A stretch of DNA of 64,000 nt from Apostichopus japonicus (GCF_037975245.1 NC_092569.1:22656168-22720167), one strand, 5' to 3'; numbered from the stretch's first letter, positions 1-11,290 are shown. The notes: generated from the letters alone by a model not told the origin. Made by a program: numbers and translations.

Positions 1-1254
1 GCAAGGAGTAGTTAAAGTTCTTAGCCGGGATATGCTAATGTCTTTTCTACATTAAATTGGCTTATTCATCACACGATGTCATTTTTGCTAATAAATTCGT
101 GGCTTAATTTGAAGGCAGTTTGTATCAGACTTGCAGCCTAAGTGTTGAACATAGTTGGTCAAACAGAGTAACGAATAGTGCAACAGAAGAAACAGGAAGG
201 ATAGGCTTGTGTTTTTCCACAAAAAAATGCTAGCACACATTTTCATGCATATTAACTTGGTGGGGAATATGATCGTTTATTTATGACAGGACTCATGTTA
301 TAGAGTATGCCTTTTTTCCCGCAAATAAGAGTTAAACAAGTTGTTACTGAGTTGAGTTGTAAATACGATCATAAGCCGATGATATGTTTGATACTCTATA
401 TACTAACGGATGATTTAAGTGCAATTTGACCTTCATTCTGGGTGTTTAAAACTATCGGTTTCGGTATCGGGCCGATATGGGATTGACATATAGGATATCG
501 GCCAAAACCGATATTGTCGATATCGGCACAACACTAGCAACAAAGTTATTAAAGAGAATCTTAGCCGAGCTTCTGCCGCACTACTGCATTTTTTTGATTC
601 GTAAGGTATAAATATCTGTGGCTATGAACTTACCTTACTAGTAAATTGACACCTTTCAAATCTCAGAGTTTAATTGTGCACAGTAAGTATCAAGACACGG
701 TAACCTTATTCCAACAATACTAGCTGGGACGATGTTACAGATCCTTACGTGTTATTAATGACTGATAAACACAAATGCGTTACAACATATTTCTGAAATG
801 TTCTTATTTCAAAAAATAACTTGAACAAAGAACATCTGTCTGCATTAAGCAACAAAGCTGTTTAAGGAAGCAGCCAGCTATTGCCTTTGTTCTTTACTCG
901 AACTTACATATCATGTGCCAGAGTAGCTGTAAAACCGGAAAAATGCCGATAATCTAATGTTTCCTGGAAGAAAGTTGTACTCTGTAAGTGATCATTGACC
1001 TGTCAATTCGATATGGAATGTAGACAAAAAAAAAACATCATTAAAAGTGGTGATACGGAGAATTTACCAAAGTTCAAATCGACTAAATTTGTTTTAAGCT
1101 AACATATTTTGGACCAGTTTGCGAAATGTTCTTTCTTTTCCTCGAACTGTTTTCATTAGACATTGACATTAGATTTAATCTGATCCTGCTTAGTGTTGAC
1201 TACATCACTCTTTATGTCTTGTAATGCATTCACTAAATGTATTTTATTACACAG
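1..1254. other. Upstream sequence of FReP gene 1, no exon found
   Basis: I found no open signal-peptide exon followed by a usable donor here. Gene 1 should begin with one, as genes 2 and 3 do, so its first exon probably lies left of the window. The only structured stretch is the ATCGG-rich segment near 451-535. Confidence 0.5.
451..535. repeat. ATCGG-rich palindromic segment, possible hAT-type element end
   Basis: Short motifs such as TATCGG, CCGATAT and CGATATCGG recur in both orientations over about 85 bases. Runs of this kind occur at ends of some hAT-family transposons and their MITEs, but I see no transposase and no defined terminal inverted repeat. The family assignment is a guess. Confidence 0.3.
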
Positions 1255-1285
1255 GAATTCGTTGGTGCCGACAGAAGATCTTCAG
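1255..1285 (+). CDS. FReP gene 1, linker exon
   Basis: 31-base exon between ACAG and GTAGGT encoding EFVGADRRSS and the first base of a Gly codon. Its phase (0 in, 1 out) equals that of the 46-base linker exons at 37156 and 63483. Without a visible upstream exon the assignment rests on phase, spacing and position. Confidence 0.55.
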
Positions 1286-4200
1286 GTAGGTGTAGTTGTT
1301 ATGCTATATGATTTAACTTTTGATAAAAAGTAACCTCAGTAAGCTATATCACTTATGTATTACAAATGTAAACACCTCAGTTGACCAACTTTAATGGCTG
1401 GAAATGTTGGTTCCTAAGTGGTCGCTCTAGATGTGTTGGTTTTCGATCTTGTCGACATTTCCAAACAACTTTTATGAGATTGTTTCTCTGAGTCGTGTCT
1501 TGTCGATCTTTTCATGTCCAATGTGCTACATCGATAGTTTTTCATGTACGTTAAATGAAATTTGACTGTTTTCATTAGTCTTTTGATCTGATATGGATAC
1601 GATTGATAGCTACGAAAACATTTGATTTAAATGGTCTTTGAATTTTATGTTAACGTAATTATTTTCAAAACAGTTACATATGAGAATCCAATCACGGTTA
1701 CCTTATTTAATATTAGTCGCGATATCTTTCTCTCTACGGTAGTTGAGTAATAATTGGCATAAAGAATAATCTATTACCATAACTCTCAAAGAAACAAAGC
1801 CATGTTTATAACAATTGGCTCAAAATGCTATTTTCGTTAACTAATGATTTTGAAATCGCAATAAAATGTTAACATTGTATTACTTTCCATTCAGGTTTTA
1901 CATACTTTGTTTTTCAACAACCTGCGTATTCGAGAGATTGCAGAGAAGTATCGACTGCCTGTTCCCCTACCCATAATTCATCTGAAGTGTACGCTATTAA
2001 ACCAGATGGCTATCCGGAACCGTTTGAGGCGTACTGTGATAATGGTCTTGATACTGGTGGATGGACGGTATGCCATAGTTCATTACTTGATGTCCCATGT
2101 TCAACTTTAACTAGTTTTAAACAAATTTACTTCAATTTTGCTTACAGCAATACAAAGTGATGTAAAAAAAAAATCAAATTGAATCTTTTTATTGAAGCAA
2201 AATTTGAATCAATTATTTTTATACATTTTGAAATTAAGTCCAGTGTAGTTCATCTTCCAAGAAAACTGTAAGCCTTTTAGCCTACACTACAATTTGAAGA
2301 TATATATATATATATATATAAGTTCTAATTTCTGTTACAAATGTTAGCAACATATCCCTTGCGGTAGGGAACGAATAATTAATTTGTAATAACGTCCTAG
2401 TTAACGCTTAACTTCTTTGGTATTCGTCATAGCTATTACAGCGCCGAAGATCAGATTCCGTCAATTTCAATAGAAGTTGGAAAGATTTCAGAAATGGCTT
2501 TGGCTTTCTAGGGAGTGAGTTTTGGATTGGAAATGAGAAACTTGCATTCTTAACAAATCAAAAGCGGTACCAACTGCGAATGGATTTTGAGAACGTTGCT
2601 GGAGATACTTACTATGTAACATACGACGAGTTTCGTATCTCAGATGAATGGGGGGGATTATCATATATCTAGTTTAGGTACATTCGAAATATCAGATGGT
2701 AAGTGTCGTTTACATTCTTATTAAACATAAAGCCAAAATAAATCGTATTTGTTTATTAAATGTCGAAAGTAAATGTGCATAAACTGAAAGGTTTATTCTG
2801 AGAACGAATTGATCTTTTGGAAGTAAAATTGACATGTCAAACATTTTTCTTAGCTTGAATAAACGCCACAATACATATAGTAAGAGTTTACATAGAGTAT
2901 GCCAGCGAGTACAATGGTGCTAAACTACATATAGTAGCGGTTACAACATGATATGATATAAATGATATGTTGAAATATTAATATTGCATTAATATCTATC
3001 TATACTAGATTTCGAAATGGCCTCCTATAGCTGAATTGTGATTACGCACTAACTACATTACTGCTTCGTACTCAACACTAACCTTGGTTCTGAACAGGGA
3101 ACCGTATCTAACATGTGTACAACAGAATGTTTACACTTTTACAGGTCCGTCTCCCAGTTTGATCAAAACAACCAACGTTGTAATTAATAATCATTGTTGT
3201 CAAAAAGTAGTATAGTAACTCCGCGGAAACTCGGAAACAGAAGTAAGCTATAACTATATGGTTTCAGACCAGTTGGAGTATTATTACGGAGTATTATCTC
3301 GTAATGTTGAATAAATATTAACATAAAGTTGAATAAGGAACAGTCACTTCCTGATTTATATTGTTCTGTATATATTCGAACTGTTTCTGAATGTGTGTTT
3401 TTTCCTTTAACCTTCATATAAGAATGACATGAGAGGGCAGAATGATAAACCTATTCTTTCCCACATGTCATATTCTTCGTTTCTCTATCAGGTTCATATC
3501 ATTTTAATTTTATTATTTCCTGTTCTCTAGGAATAATCCCTGAATGGTGTCCAGCTAATGAGATATTTAGCAATGAGACCTGTGAGAGGACTTGTGGTGA
3601 CCCTGACTCTTGCATCTCGGCTACATCTCACCCAGAAACAGAGCAATGTATTTGTGTCGGTGATTATCTGATACAGCAAGAGCGATGTATCCCTCTGAAC
3701 CAATGCAACTGCTTCGTTGCTGACAAAGGAGGTGTATTAAGGGTCAGTACGGCTTTTTCGGGGCATTTTAAATGCTTTCCTCTTCATATATTGTTTGATA
3801 GCTACCTTTTTATAGCGAATCCGGAAAGCCTGCTTCATCCGAGTTGGCTTCAAAGACCGCATCTAAATTTCTTAAAGGTTCCTACCCTTACCTAGATCAA
3901 TCGATAAGAAGTTTGAATTGACCACCCTCAGTTGAAACCTTATACCTTTCACTGTGAATTGATATTTCATTTTTTTTTGCTGAATATCTTTAATTAGGAA
4001 GGCGAGTTTTACGTCAATTCGAGTTGTACACGAAGATCAACTTGTAGGAACAACCATATTATAGAGGCGAGTTACCAGTGTAGTGATCAGGCAACCTGTG
4101 ATGAAAGGAGCGGTGTCCGTAAATGTTACTGCAATGAAGACTACCAAGGGGACGGAGTGACATGCACCCACAACTGCTTCGTTGCTGCCAAAGGAAGTGT

Positions 4201-7200
4201 ATTAAGGGTCAGTACATTTCTTTCAGGACATTTTAAATACTTTGCTCTTCACGAATTGTCCATATTATTTGAAGCAAACCTTCAAATAGTTAAATTGTCG
4301 ATTATCGCAATATATTTACAGTAAACCGAGTGGCGTGTGCATCGCGGTTAGGCATGGATCATGGACCCCAATTCCGTCGCCCGTGCAGGCATATCTGTCA
4401 GTCGATTGATGTATTACATTTAGAAGGGATTGATAATACTACTCATACGGATGTGCATTCCCTCAGAAATGTTACATAAAAAGTCATTATTTACTTTTTA
4501 ACCCAAAGTCTTGCGATTAGAAAGAATTGTAGCCTAAGTGTTAAGTTGAGATAAACCTTTCAATGCAACATGTTTTAGCTACTTTTTTTATTTTAATGGC
4601 GAATCACTATGTCGAGAACATTGGAGTTGGCTCTAAATACCTCATAAAACTTGTTTACAGTTCATACCCTTTGCTACAACAGTCAGGCAGATGTTGAATT
4701 GGTTATAATTCATATATTAGTTTTTTCCCCCTCTGAATATCTTAAATTAGGAAGGCGAGTTTTACATCAATTCAAGATGTACACAAAGATCAACTTGTAC
4801 GAACAACCAGATTGTAGAGGCAAGTTACCAGTGTAGTGATCACGCAACCTGTGATACGAGGAGCGGTGTCCGTAAATGTTACTGCGCTCCAAACTACGAA
4901 GGTGACGGAGTGACGTGCACCCACAACTGCTTCGTTGCTGCCAAAGGAAGTGTAGTGAGGGTAAGGTATTTTAAATGCTTTGCTTGTAATTCATTTAGAC
5001 CTAGCGAAAGAACATAGCATGGCAACGCAACTATGATACACCCAGAACGATGAACGTTACCAAATAGATTTAAAACGCTCATGACCGTTTATTAGTGTTA
5101 ATCCAGTGTGTCATCAAAGTCGCTAAAAATGTAACAAATTAACATATGTTTTACTATCTTTGGAATATTTCGTCTTACATTTATCTGTCCAGGAAGGTGA
5201 ATCATACATTAACACTGACTGTTCCTTACGAATAACTTGCAACAATAACGTACTCACAAGTGAGAGGTACAGTTGTAGTGCAGACGCAACCTGCGAGGAG
5301 CGGAATGATATCCGTAGATGTCACTGTAACGAATGGTTTGAAGGTGATGGTGTTACATGTACCCGCAGTGGACCGAGAGATTGTTCTGATCTATACACAG
5401 CGGGTAGAAGAAATAACGGAAAATATACCATTTATCCTGCTGGAAGCTCCGGGTTTGAAGTTTTTTGTGAAATGTCTAGTGGTGGATGGACAGTAAGTTT
5501 TTAGCCATTGACAAACAAAAGCTTTCCCATGTTAAACTTTTGTTTTCTCATATGACAGGATTTCGTTCACTAACATTGGAAGTAAATCATTCAATTATTT
5601 AATTAAATTGATCCATCTTCCTTTCAGTTTAAAACAAATTGGAATATTGACCTTCACCAATTAATTTCTCTTACTTATTGTAGTACAATGAGACATTTTA
5701 TACATTACTGACTTGCCATCTATAAACTAATTGATTCTCTTTGTAGATTTTGCAACGACGTTCAAGTAGATACGTCAGCTTTTATCGAAACTGGAATGAA
5801 TACAAAAACGGGTTTGGAATTCCAACAGGAGATCATTGGATTGGCAACGATAAAATACACTCATTGACAAACCAAAAAATCTACCAACTTCTAGTAGAAA
5901 AGACAAACCCGGAAGGATCAACATATCATAGCCGTTATTCATCTTTCAGAATCAGTAACGAGGGAGACAAATACCAACTGACATTGGCTGGCTACAATGG
6001 AAATGCTGGTTTGTATTATGCTAAATGTCAATCATACGCAGACTTGCAGTTATTGCGTTATATCATTCTAGCATATTACCTGTAGTCGTAATCACACTAC
6101 ATGATTTGTACTCGCACATATACTCAGGCAATGGTTTAATTCTAGTGTAAATACTAATGTAGAGCTGTATTAGACATCGAGCTTAGAGTCCCGTGCGCAT
6201 TGTTCAGTGTACAGTTGCTTTATACTTTAGCACGTGTTGGTAAAATGATATATTGTTGTAACATCATGATATATCATATCAACCACACTCCTTTATAGTT
6301 AGTAGCATCTGCTTTCCTGCAATTTAACCCAGACCCTGTCTAGCTTAAAACGTAAAGGAATAATAACCAGTCTGGAAACCTAGGAATTGCTGCAGCATTT
6401 CAGCTTACTTTGTGATTGAAATATGTTATTAAACAGTAACTTAAATCAATTTCTTTAAGAACGACTTCATCATTTCCAAACAAAAAAAATTAAGTTTCAT
6501 TTGATCATGAAATACTTGTTCATTACATTGATTGAGAGGCCAATGATATTACAACAATAAAAACAAAAGTATCAAATAATTCGGCCATTTTTTGAAAAGA
6601 TCAGTCGAGACGTACTGTATGTGTAACATTCTTGAAGTGCATCACTTGCCGTATTTCTTATCGTTAGAAATGTTTAATCATATGGTAAACTATCAGTTTG
6701 TCGATATCAAATGAAAGTAATCCGTCAGTTTGAAAGTTAAGAAACACTTTATTTCCCTCCCCCTTATTTGAATACCTAGTATATATTGAACAATTAAAAC
6801 TATATATTTTACAAAATGCCAAAAGTGAATACTTCAACAAATGCACCGTTCACATTTCTGCTAATCTGTCAAACACAACTATATTAATAATTACTATTTG
6901 TCGAAGGAAAAGAAATAGTAATATAAATACAATACTGATATTAAGAAGCATATTGTAATAATTAACGATGTTCTAAAATGAGGTCACATACGAATTGACA
7001 GAAATTGGAACCGCCCCAGTAAACAATCGCAAACTTGACACCTTTGTTCAATTTTGTAAACTACATTAGGATAATTGAGAACTCGTATATGAAACCACAA
7101 TAATATAACGTAAGCCCAAACTTAAACAAACAAAACAAAAAACGCAATTATAACCAACAGCTACAGCAAACGAACCCAAAGTGACTTAAAAATGTCCAGT

Positions 7201-7666
7201 ATATATAAAAGGAAAAGAAACTTCGTATCTTACAAGAAAATACCTTCATTCATTATTCGCTACTTTCCTTACAGGTAACAATGCTATGGGAGCAAATTCA
7301 GGACATCGATTTAGTACGCACGATGAAGACAATGATGGATCGAGCACCTTCGACTGTGCAGAAAAACACCGAGGTGGCTGGTGGTATCCAGACGATAGTA
7401 ATACGGGCTCTACCAACAACTGCTACTCATTCAGCGACCGCGTTACTAGATACGAGTACTCTGTCTGTTATTACTATTATTGTTATTATTATTAATGTTG
7501 TCCTTCTAGTCGTCCACATTATCAACGCTGTTATTATTATTCTAGTGGGTACTCCAATCTCAACGGCGACTACTCGTCCAACGATTACCGCGGTATCTTT
7601 TGGAAGAATCTTCACGGTTCTGATTGCGGTATAACAGCAACGACATTGAAAATACAGCCAATTTAA
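1255..7666 (+). CDS. FReP gene 1: fibrinogen-related protein with half-FBG, TIL, three EGF-like modules and FBG (possibly disrupted)
   Basis: Nine exons can be placed: 1255-1285, 1895-2067, 2433-2698, 3531-3742, 3998-4207, 4751-4960, 5193-5492, 5747-6008 and 7275-7666. All have GT/AG borders and phases that join in frame except for one base in exon 2433-2698. Order: short linker, first two thirds of a fibrinogen C domain, TIL, three EGF-like modules, full fibrinogen C domain. The product should be secreted and extracellular; family members are often lectin-like, but the ligand is unknown. Two lesions: an extra G in a G7 run near 2650 and an in-frame TAA at 7493-7495. After that TAA the frame stays open to a typical FBG end (K-I-Q-P-I, stop 7664-7666). 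AATAAA at 8002-8007 could serve as poly(A) signal. It is either a recent pseudogene, a truncated-product gene, or partly an assembly artefact. Confidence 0.82.
1895..2067 (+). CDS. FReP gene 1, FBG-A first exon
   Basis: 173 bases, the same length as the matching exon of gene 2 (37617-37789). It encodes the start of a fibrinogen C domain: S-R-D-C, an N-S-S glycosylation sequon, the I-K-P-D-G-Y turn, A-Y-C-D and G-G-W-T at the donor. Enters in phase 1 and leaves in phase 0. Confidence 0.85.
2299..2319. repeat. (TA)n microsatellite in gene 1 intron
   Basis: About ten TA dinucleotides in a row between exons 1895-2067 and 2433-2698. Confidence 0.85.
2433..2698 (+). CDS. FReP gene 1, FBG-A second exon (frameshifted)
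   Basis: Encodes the middle of the fibrinogen domain: L-Q-R-R, F-W-I-G-N-E-K, L-T-N-Q-K-R-Y-Q-L and F-R-I-S-D. The exon is 266 bases where phase requires 265. The excess falls in a run of seven G at about 2649-2656; with seven G the frame meets TAG a few codons on, with six it runs open to the donor at 2699. Confidence 0.8.
3531..3742 (+). CDS. FReP gene 1, TIL-domain exon
   Basis: 212 bases, equal in length and phase to the TIL exon of gene 2 (38637-38848). Nine cysteines against eleven in gene 2, with C-E-R-T-C and N-Q-C-N-C near the two ends. TIL modules occur in serine-protease inhibitors and in mucin or von Willebrand-type proteins, where they are structural. No inhibitor reactive loop is evident. 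Ends N-C-F-V-A-D-K-G-G-V-L-R. Confidence 0.82.
3998..4207 (+). CDS. FReP gene 1, EGF-like exon copy 1 with TIL-derived tail
   Basis: 210 bases, phase 0 at both ends. Starts E-G-E-F-Y-V-N-S, carries an EGF-like cysteine pattern ending G-D-G-V-T-C, then continues with N-C-F-V-A-A-K-G-S-V-L-R. This tail nearly repeats the end of the preceding TIL exon, so the exon is a chimera of EGF and TIL-tail sequence. Confidence 0.85.
4751..4960 (+). CDS. FReP gene 1, EGF-like exon copy 2 with TIL-derived tail
   Basis: 210 bases, a close tandem copy of exon 3998-4207 at nucleotide and protein level, with the same chimeric tail (N-C-F-V-A-A-K-G-S-V-V-R) and the same phase. Substitutions such as C-N-E-D-Y-Q to C-A-P-N-Y-E separate the copies. 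The flanking intron sequence is also partly duplicated. Confidence 0.85.
5193..5492 (+). CDS. FReP gene 1, third EGF-like module and FBG-B start
   Basis: 300 bases. Starts E-G-E-S-Y-I-N-T and repeats the EGF-like cysteine pattern to G-D-G-V-T-C. It then enters a second fibrinogen domain: P-R-D-C-S-D-L, G-F-E-V-F-C-E-M and G-G-W-T at the donor. It matches exon 39043-39354 of gene 2 in layout and phase. Confidence 0.87.
5747..6008 (+). CDS. FReP gene 1, FBG-B middle exon
   Basis: 262 bases, phase 0 in and 1 out. Encodes I-L-Q-R-R, N-W-N-E-Y-K-N-G-F-G, H-W-I-G-N-D-K, L-T-N-Q and F-R-I-S-N, the usual middle of a fibrinogen C domain. No lesions. Confidence 0.88.
7275..7666 (+). CDS. FReP gene 1, FBG-B terminal exon with in-frame TAA
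   Basis: Starts after TTCCTTACAG. Encodes the calcium-site region D-E-D-N-D, D-C-A and G-G-W-W-Y. An unusual Tyr/Cys/Ser-rich stretch of TAT and TGT codons follows, and TAA at 7493-7495. The same frame then runs through N-L-N-G-D-Y, G-I-F-W-K-N and K-I-Q-P-I to TAA at 7664-7666. Stopping at 7493 would remove 56 residues. Family members normally go from WWY to NLNG within about ten residues; here the gap is far larger, so the repeat looks like an expansion. Confidence 0.8.
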
Positions 7667-9749
7667 TGATCAAATTAGTGGATTTGAAGTCTTCAAGGTA
7701 ACAAGTTCGGGAAACGGTTGGCGAAAGAAAAAGAAGTACATATCGAAGCTATAGTAGAAGTTTTTGATTTGAAAATGGAAGTGAAGGAAAGAGACACTAA
7801 TTAGCCTTCCAAGGTAATACTATGTTATAAGGGAAAATACTAAACGACGGTTAACCATTGTACCAGTGGGACAGCCAGCACAGAGAACTCGATGGTGTTT
7901 GATAATTGTTCGATAGTTTTCGATAATTGCATTGGATTCAAAACTTGTCTTTTAATATGTTATCAGTAATAATGGCACTGAGGATACTATAAAAAGATGC
8001 AAATAAAATATATTAAAAAAATCAGTATGCTGACTAGTTCTATTCCTTTCCAGCTGTTGCGATTATATTGAATAAAAGTAAGTGACAATGTCATGACATC
8101 GCCTAACTATCAACGACATCTTATACGTTTCGATGTACTTTCACGGATGTTTATGTAGTATGTGTAGGAAATCAGTTCTACTGACATAGTAAAGCGCAAT
8201 GGTATATGCAGAAAAAACAAAACCAACCGAAATCAACATAATATGTGCCCTCCTTATTCCTGAATCAATATCCTTATTTGGAACAATTATATTAAACATT
8301 TGCTTTCGATAATGAAAGAAATGTTTACATGCACACGAAGTTGGTCATATATAACCAGGGTTCTGGGAGACTCCTTTAGTCAGATATATGCCAAAGGTAC
8401 GTATTCAACCAGACTCACTAACTAACCATTACTCTGCATAGCTTTCTTTCTCACCCATCTCCATGGAAGAATATGATGTAGTGCCTGTTCATTTGGTCAT
8501 CTGATTGATTGTCCCGACTATAGAAATGATCGTTCTCAAAATTCCTAGTTAAGTGCGATATACCACCTGATCATCCCCATCAACCCCAGCACGTATTTAA
8601 AGCGTACTGCTGTGTTTGAAATATAACAAATATGAGTAATATTCCGGCATGAATCCCCTTGAGATTTACAAATTCAAAGGTGAGAGTCATTTAAAAAATT
8701 TCACAGAAATAGGAGGGCATAGGTGGGAAGGGGAGGGGGCACGGGATGACAGTGGCCTTTGTATTCTGACTCCACATCCATGGTATTTAACAACAGATAA
8801 TGGAGTTTTCTTGATTATTCAAAGAACTTGCGTTTTTTCGTTAAGATGACAACAATGACAAACACGTGATTTTCAAAGTGAAAAAAGGTACACTTTGATT
8901 TATGGAAAGTGGTCCTTTGTCGGCCCTTTTGTAAATATTAGATCCTTGGTTTTTCTTTCTCGTTGCAGGAAATAAATTGTCGCACTATTTACGACCTTGC
9001 GGGTAGTTCGTAAAGAGGGCAAAACCACAAGCCAGACGAGATGAGTAATAAAATAACACATGGAAATATCTAAACTACCTTGATATCGAAATGACATAAC
9101 GAATGGATAGATGTAAAACTGGCAAAACATGTTATTTACTGAAGTTTTGTTATCTCTTGCAAACCTTGGAATTTCCCTCTACTACCATTCTCCTGAATAC
9201 ATGCCAAGTAATTTCTATATTGGAAGCATGGGAGTAAAACTTGAGATAAAATAAATCAAAACATTCAAAAATGAAAAGGAAACAAGTGCGTTCTTTATAA
9301 ATATAACGAGCAATTGTTAGAAAACATCACATAATCAAAGTTGAAAGAGTGGAAAGATTATAACAAAGGCCCTAATGCCTATAGTTTTCACTGACAGCAA
9401 TCCATCCTCTCTTGTCAGCACCTACACCAGTGACAATATGACTCGGATATTTCTGAAATACCATAGCTTTGTGTTCATTAATGGATGCTAATTACTACAA
9501 CGAAAAGAAAATGATATTTGAAATAATCTATGGTTGCTTTTCCCTTAATATGTTCAAGCAATATCAAATAACCTAGAAAAACTATTTTAAATGAAGAAAG
9601 AGATGAATAAACTGACGTATTATCCTCATCCATACCGTCAGATAATTGCTGGTTCGTATTGACAGAATCGTTATCATTTCACAAATATTTGGTAATGTAT
9701 ATACATGTAACTTCAAATCGGCTAAAATATAGAGAAAGAGATTGTGGAT
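7667..9749. other. 3' flank of FReP gene 1, no gene found
   Basis: Contains AATAAA at 8002-8007 and a second poly(A)-like motif near 8071. The rest is AT-rich with only short open frames and no recognisable domain. Confidence 0.5.
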
Positions 9750-10110
9750 GTAACGCCTTCGCACCATTCAATTTCATGGAGCTAACATTCTTTTTAAACG
9801 TTACACGTCGACGGTGAACAGATAACTTGGAACCGTTACGCCCTAATTTTACGAATGATCGCTACGTCTTTTCCTGTATTCGGGATTAAATAGTATGTTC
9901 AGTGACAAAGGCCATCAGATCAGTCGTAGTGACTACGCCAAAGGGTATCCGTTGTATGCCTTCGATGTGACAGCTGACCTAGCTAGCGGAGGCGACTTTA
10001 ATCTCCGAAAGGGTAATGTGCGTCATGAAATGCAATTTGAGCACGCCCTGACCAGAAGTGTGAGCGTGTTTGTATACGTTGAATATGACGTTTTGATAGT
10101 AGTGGTTAAA
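9750..10110 (+). pseudogene. Remnant of a double-jelly-roll major capsid protein C-terminus (Polinton/adintovirus-like)
   Basis: An open frame at 9895-10149 has the signature of the capsid C-terminus found in Polinton/Maverick, adintovirus-like and related virus-derived proteins of invertebrate genomes. Motifs seen are Y-P-L-Y-A-F-D, T-A-D-L, G-G-D-F-N-L and a V-Y-V-E-Y-D end. Related short matches (P-F-N-F, then H-V-D-G-E-Q) lie just upstream from about 9750 in other frames. The copy is therefore broken by indels, and only about 110 residues of what should be several hundred remain. It is a fossil with no evidence of function. The family call rests on motif recognition. Confidence 0.6.
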
Positions 10111-10544
10111 CTCGCAACGTATTCATACACTTTTAACGCTCTTTTCTAAAAGTGTCATTAACACAAAACAATTAAAAAAAGGAGAACCGGGAATAAATTG
10201 GGTGGCAATTTTCGTTAGGGTTAAGCGAATATATTTTTCTTTTACTCCTTTGGACCTCTTATTTCTGACATTTCAAGTTGCTAGAATTATTTTAATAAAA
10301 AGTGTGCGTGGTAATCAGGATTCAACTATTCGTAAGCTAAATGACGGTAGCTCTCATGAGACAATTGCGTATATTGTCCTTTGCATAGTCGAGACATTTT
10401 TTCTTTATATTTAAGGTGATATTTGAAAACGGATTCATTTCTCCCAATAAATCCGAAGTCACGAATATACGCCTGAGAGGGTTGTGGATTGATACGGGGA
10501 ATACCAGCCATCTGTTATGGAGCTGTCTGTGGTCCTCTCTAAAA
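10111..10544. other. Spacer between the two virus-like fragments
   Basis: Short open frames at 10202-10414 (+) and 10326-10511 (-) have no recognisable domain. It is presumably decayed element DNA. Confidence 0.35.
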
Positions 10545-11013
10545 TCCCTTTGTTGAGGGTCTCCCGTCAGAATTGGAGACTAATCTTGACCCATCTTACA
10601 AAACAATTGATGGTTTTAGACGATATCATGACATCCCATGGGAACGATCAACGCATAAATGATTGGTTTTCCAAAAGAAACTCAGCATGAAAATATGATG
10701 TTAATAGAAAGATATCGTGAGAAGTATTTCCATGAGCTATATCACAATTGGTTTTTAACTGGCAAAGGAAACGAGTAATATCACACATTACATCGTGTTA
10801 TTTAAAAGCCCTAGAGACAAAATCCAAGTCTCAAATTTGACAAAACAGATTCATCCAGAGCAAGTCAAAAAAAGGCAGGAAGCCTTTGCAGATGCTACCA
10901 ATGAACCAAACGGATATAGATATTCATCGATCTAAAGCCTTATACGCCCACGGATTTTCGTCTTCGTACAAACACTTTCCACATAAGACCCAGTATGCTT
11001 ACGTACCCAAGTG
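10545..11013 (+). pseudogene. Remnant of an FtsK/HerA-type packaging ATPase, same element as the capsid fragment
   Basis: Around 10610-10630 a hydrophobic strand runs into D-D-I-M, a Walker B-like motif. About 170 bases on, F-K-S-P-R-D-K-I-Q is followed by A-D-A-T-N-E-P-N-G-Y, and Y-A-Y-V-P-K precedes TGA at 11011-11013. This order resembles the C-terminal half of packaging ATPases encoded by Polintons and adintovirus-like elements. Frames change several times and stops interrupt it, so it is non-functional. The N-terminal half with Walker A is not visible. Confidence 0.5.
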
Positions 11014-11290
11014 ATCAAAGCAAAGCAAAACATGATAAAACACAGACGCATAGTTCTTAAACTCTCCTTTGCGAACTGTAGCGCTACCATAACATCAGCA
11101 TCACGTCGCTTTAGTAACCATGCCTGTGAAATGGTTTGTTTTTATCAAATCCTACTCATCACTGTACCAAATTATCAATATATGTACGACGGTGGAGTAA
11201 ACGACACTTGAAAATGATAACATCTTTTTCAACTTATGTTAGATTACACATTGACAAGTTCACATTAATATTCATTTTATATCCTAGTTT

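Larger units (their letters stand above)
3707..5360 (+). repeat. Tandem exon-intron duplication in gene 1
   Basis: The unit runs from AACTGCTTCGTTGC in one exon, through the donor and intron, to the end of the next EGF-like module. It starts at about 3707, 4172 and 4924. Intron starts after each exon resemble each other (AGGGTCAGTAC then a shared CATTTTAAATRCTTT block). This unit generated the extra EGF-like modules that gene 2 lacks. Confidence 0.75.

Noticed and set aside
4325-4440. Possible second SINE in a gene 1 intron
   Set aside because: The segment has a GC-richer stretch, but I could not place both A and B boxes or a tail.
7456-7509. 54-base micro-intron removing the premature TAA
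   Set aside because: Acceptor and frame fit, but the donor is weak and the length is very short compared with every other intron here; kept as a test in the findings, not as a feature.
7281-7634. 117-residue frame over the terminal exon of gene 1
   Set aside because: It overlaps the FBG frame in another register; the FBG frame shows family motifs on both sides of the TAA, this one shows none.
9380-9480. Minus-strand open stretch with G-V-G-A-D-K-R-G-W-I-A pattern
   Set aside because: It looks protein-like for about 35 residues but has no family I can name, no start, and no convincing splice sites on both sides.
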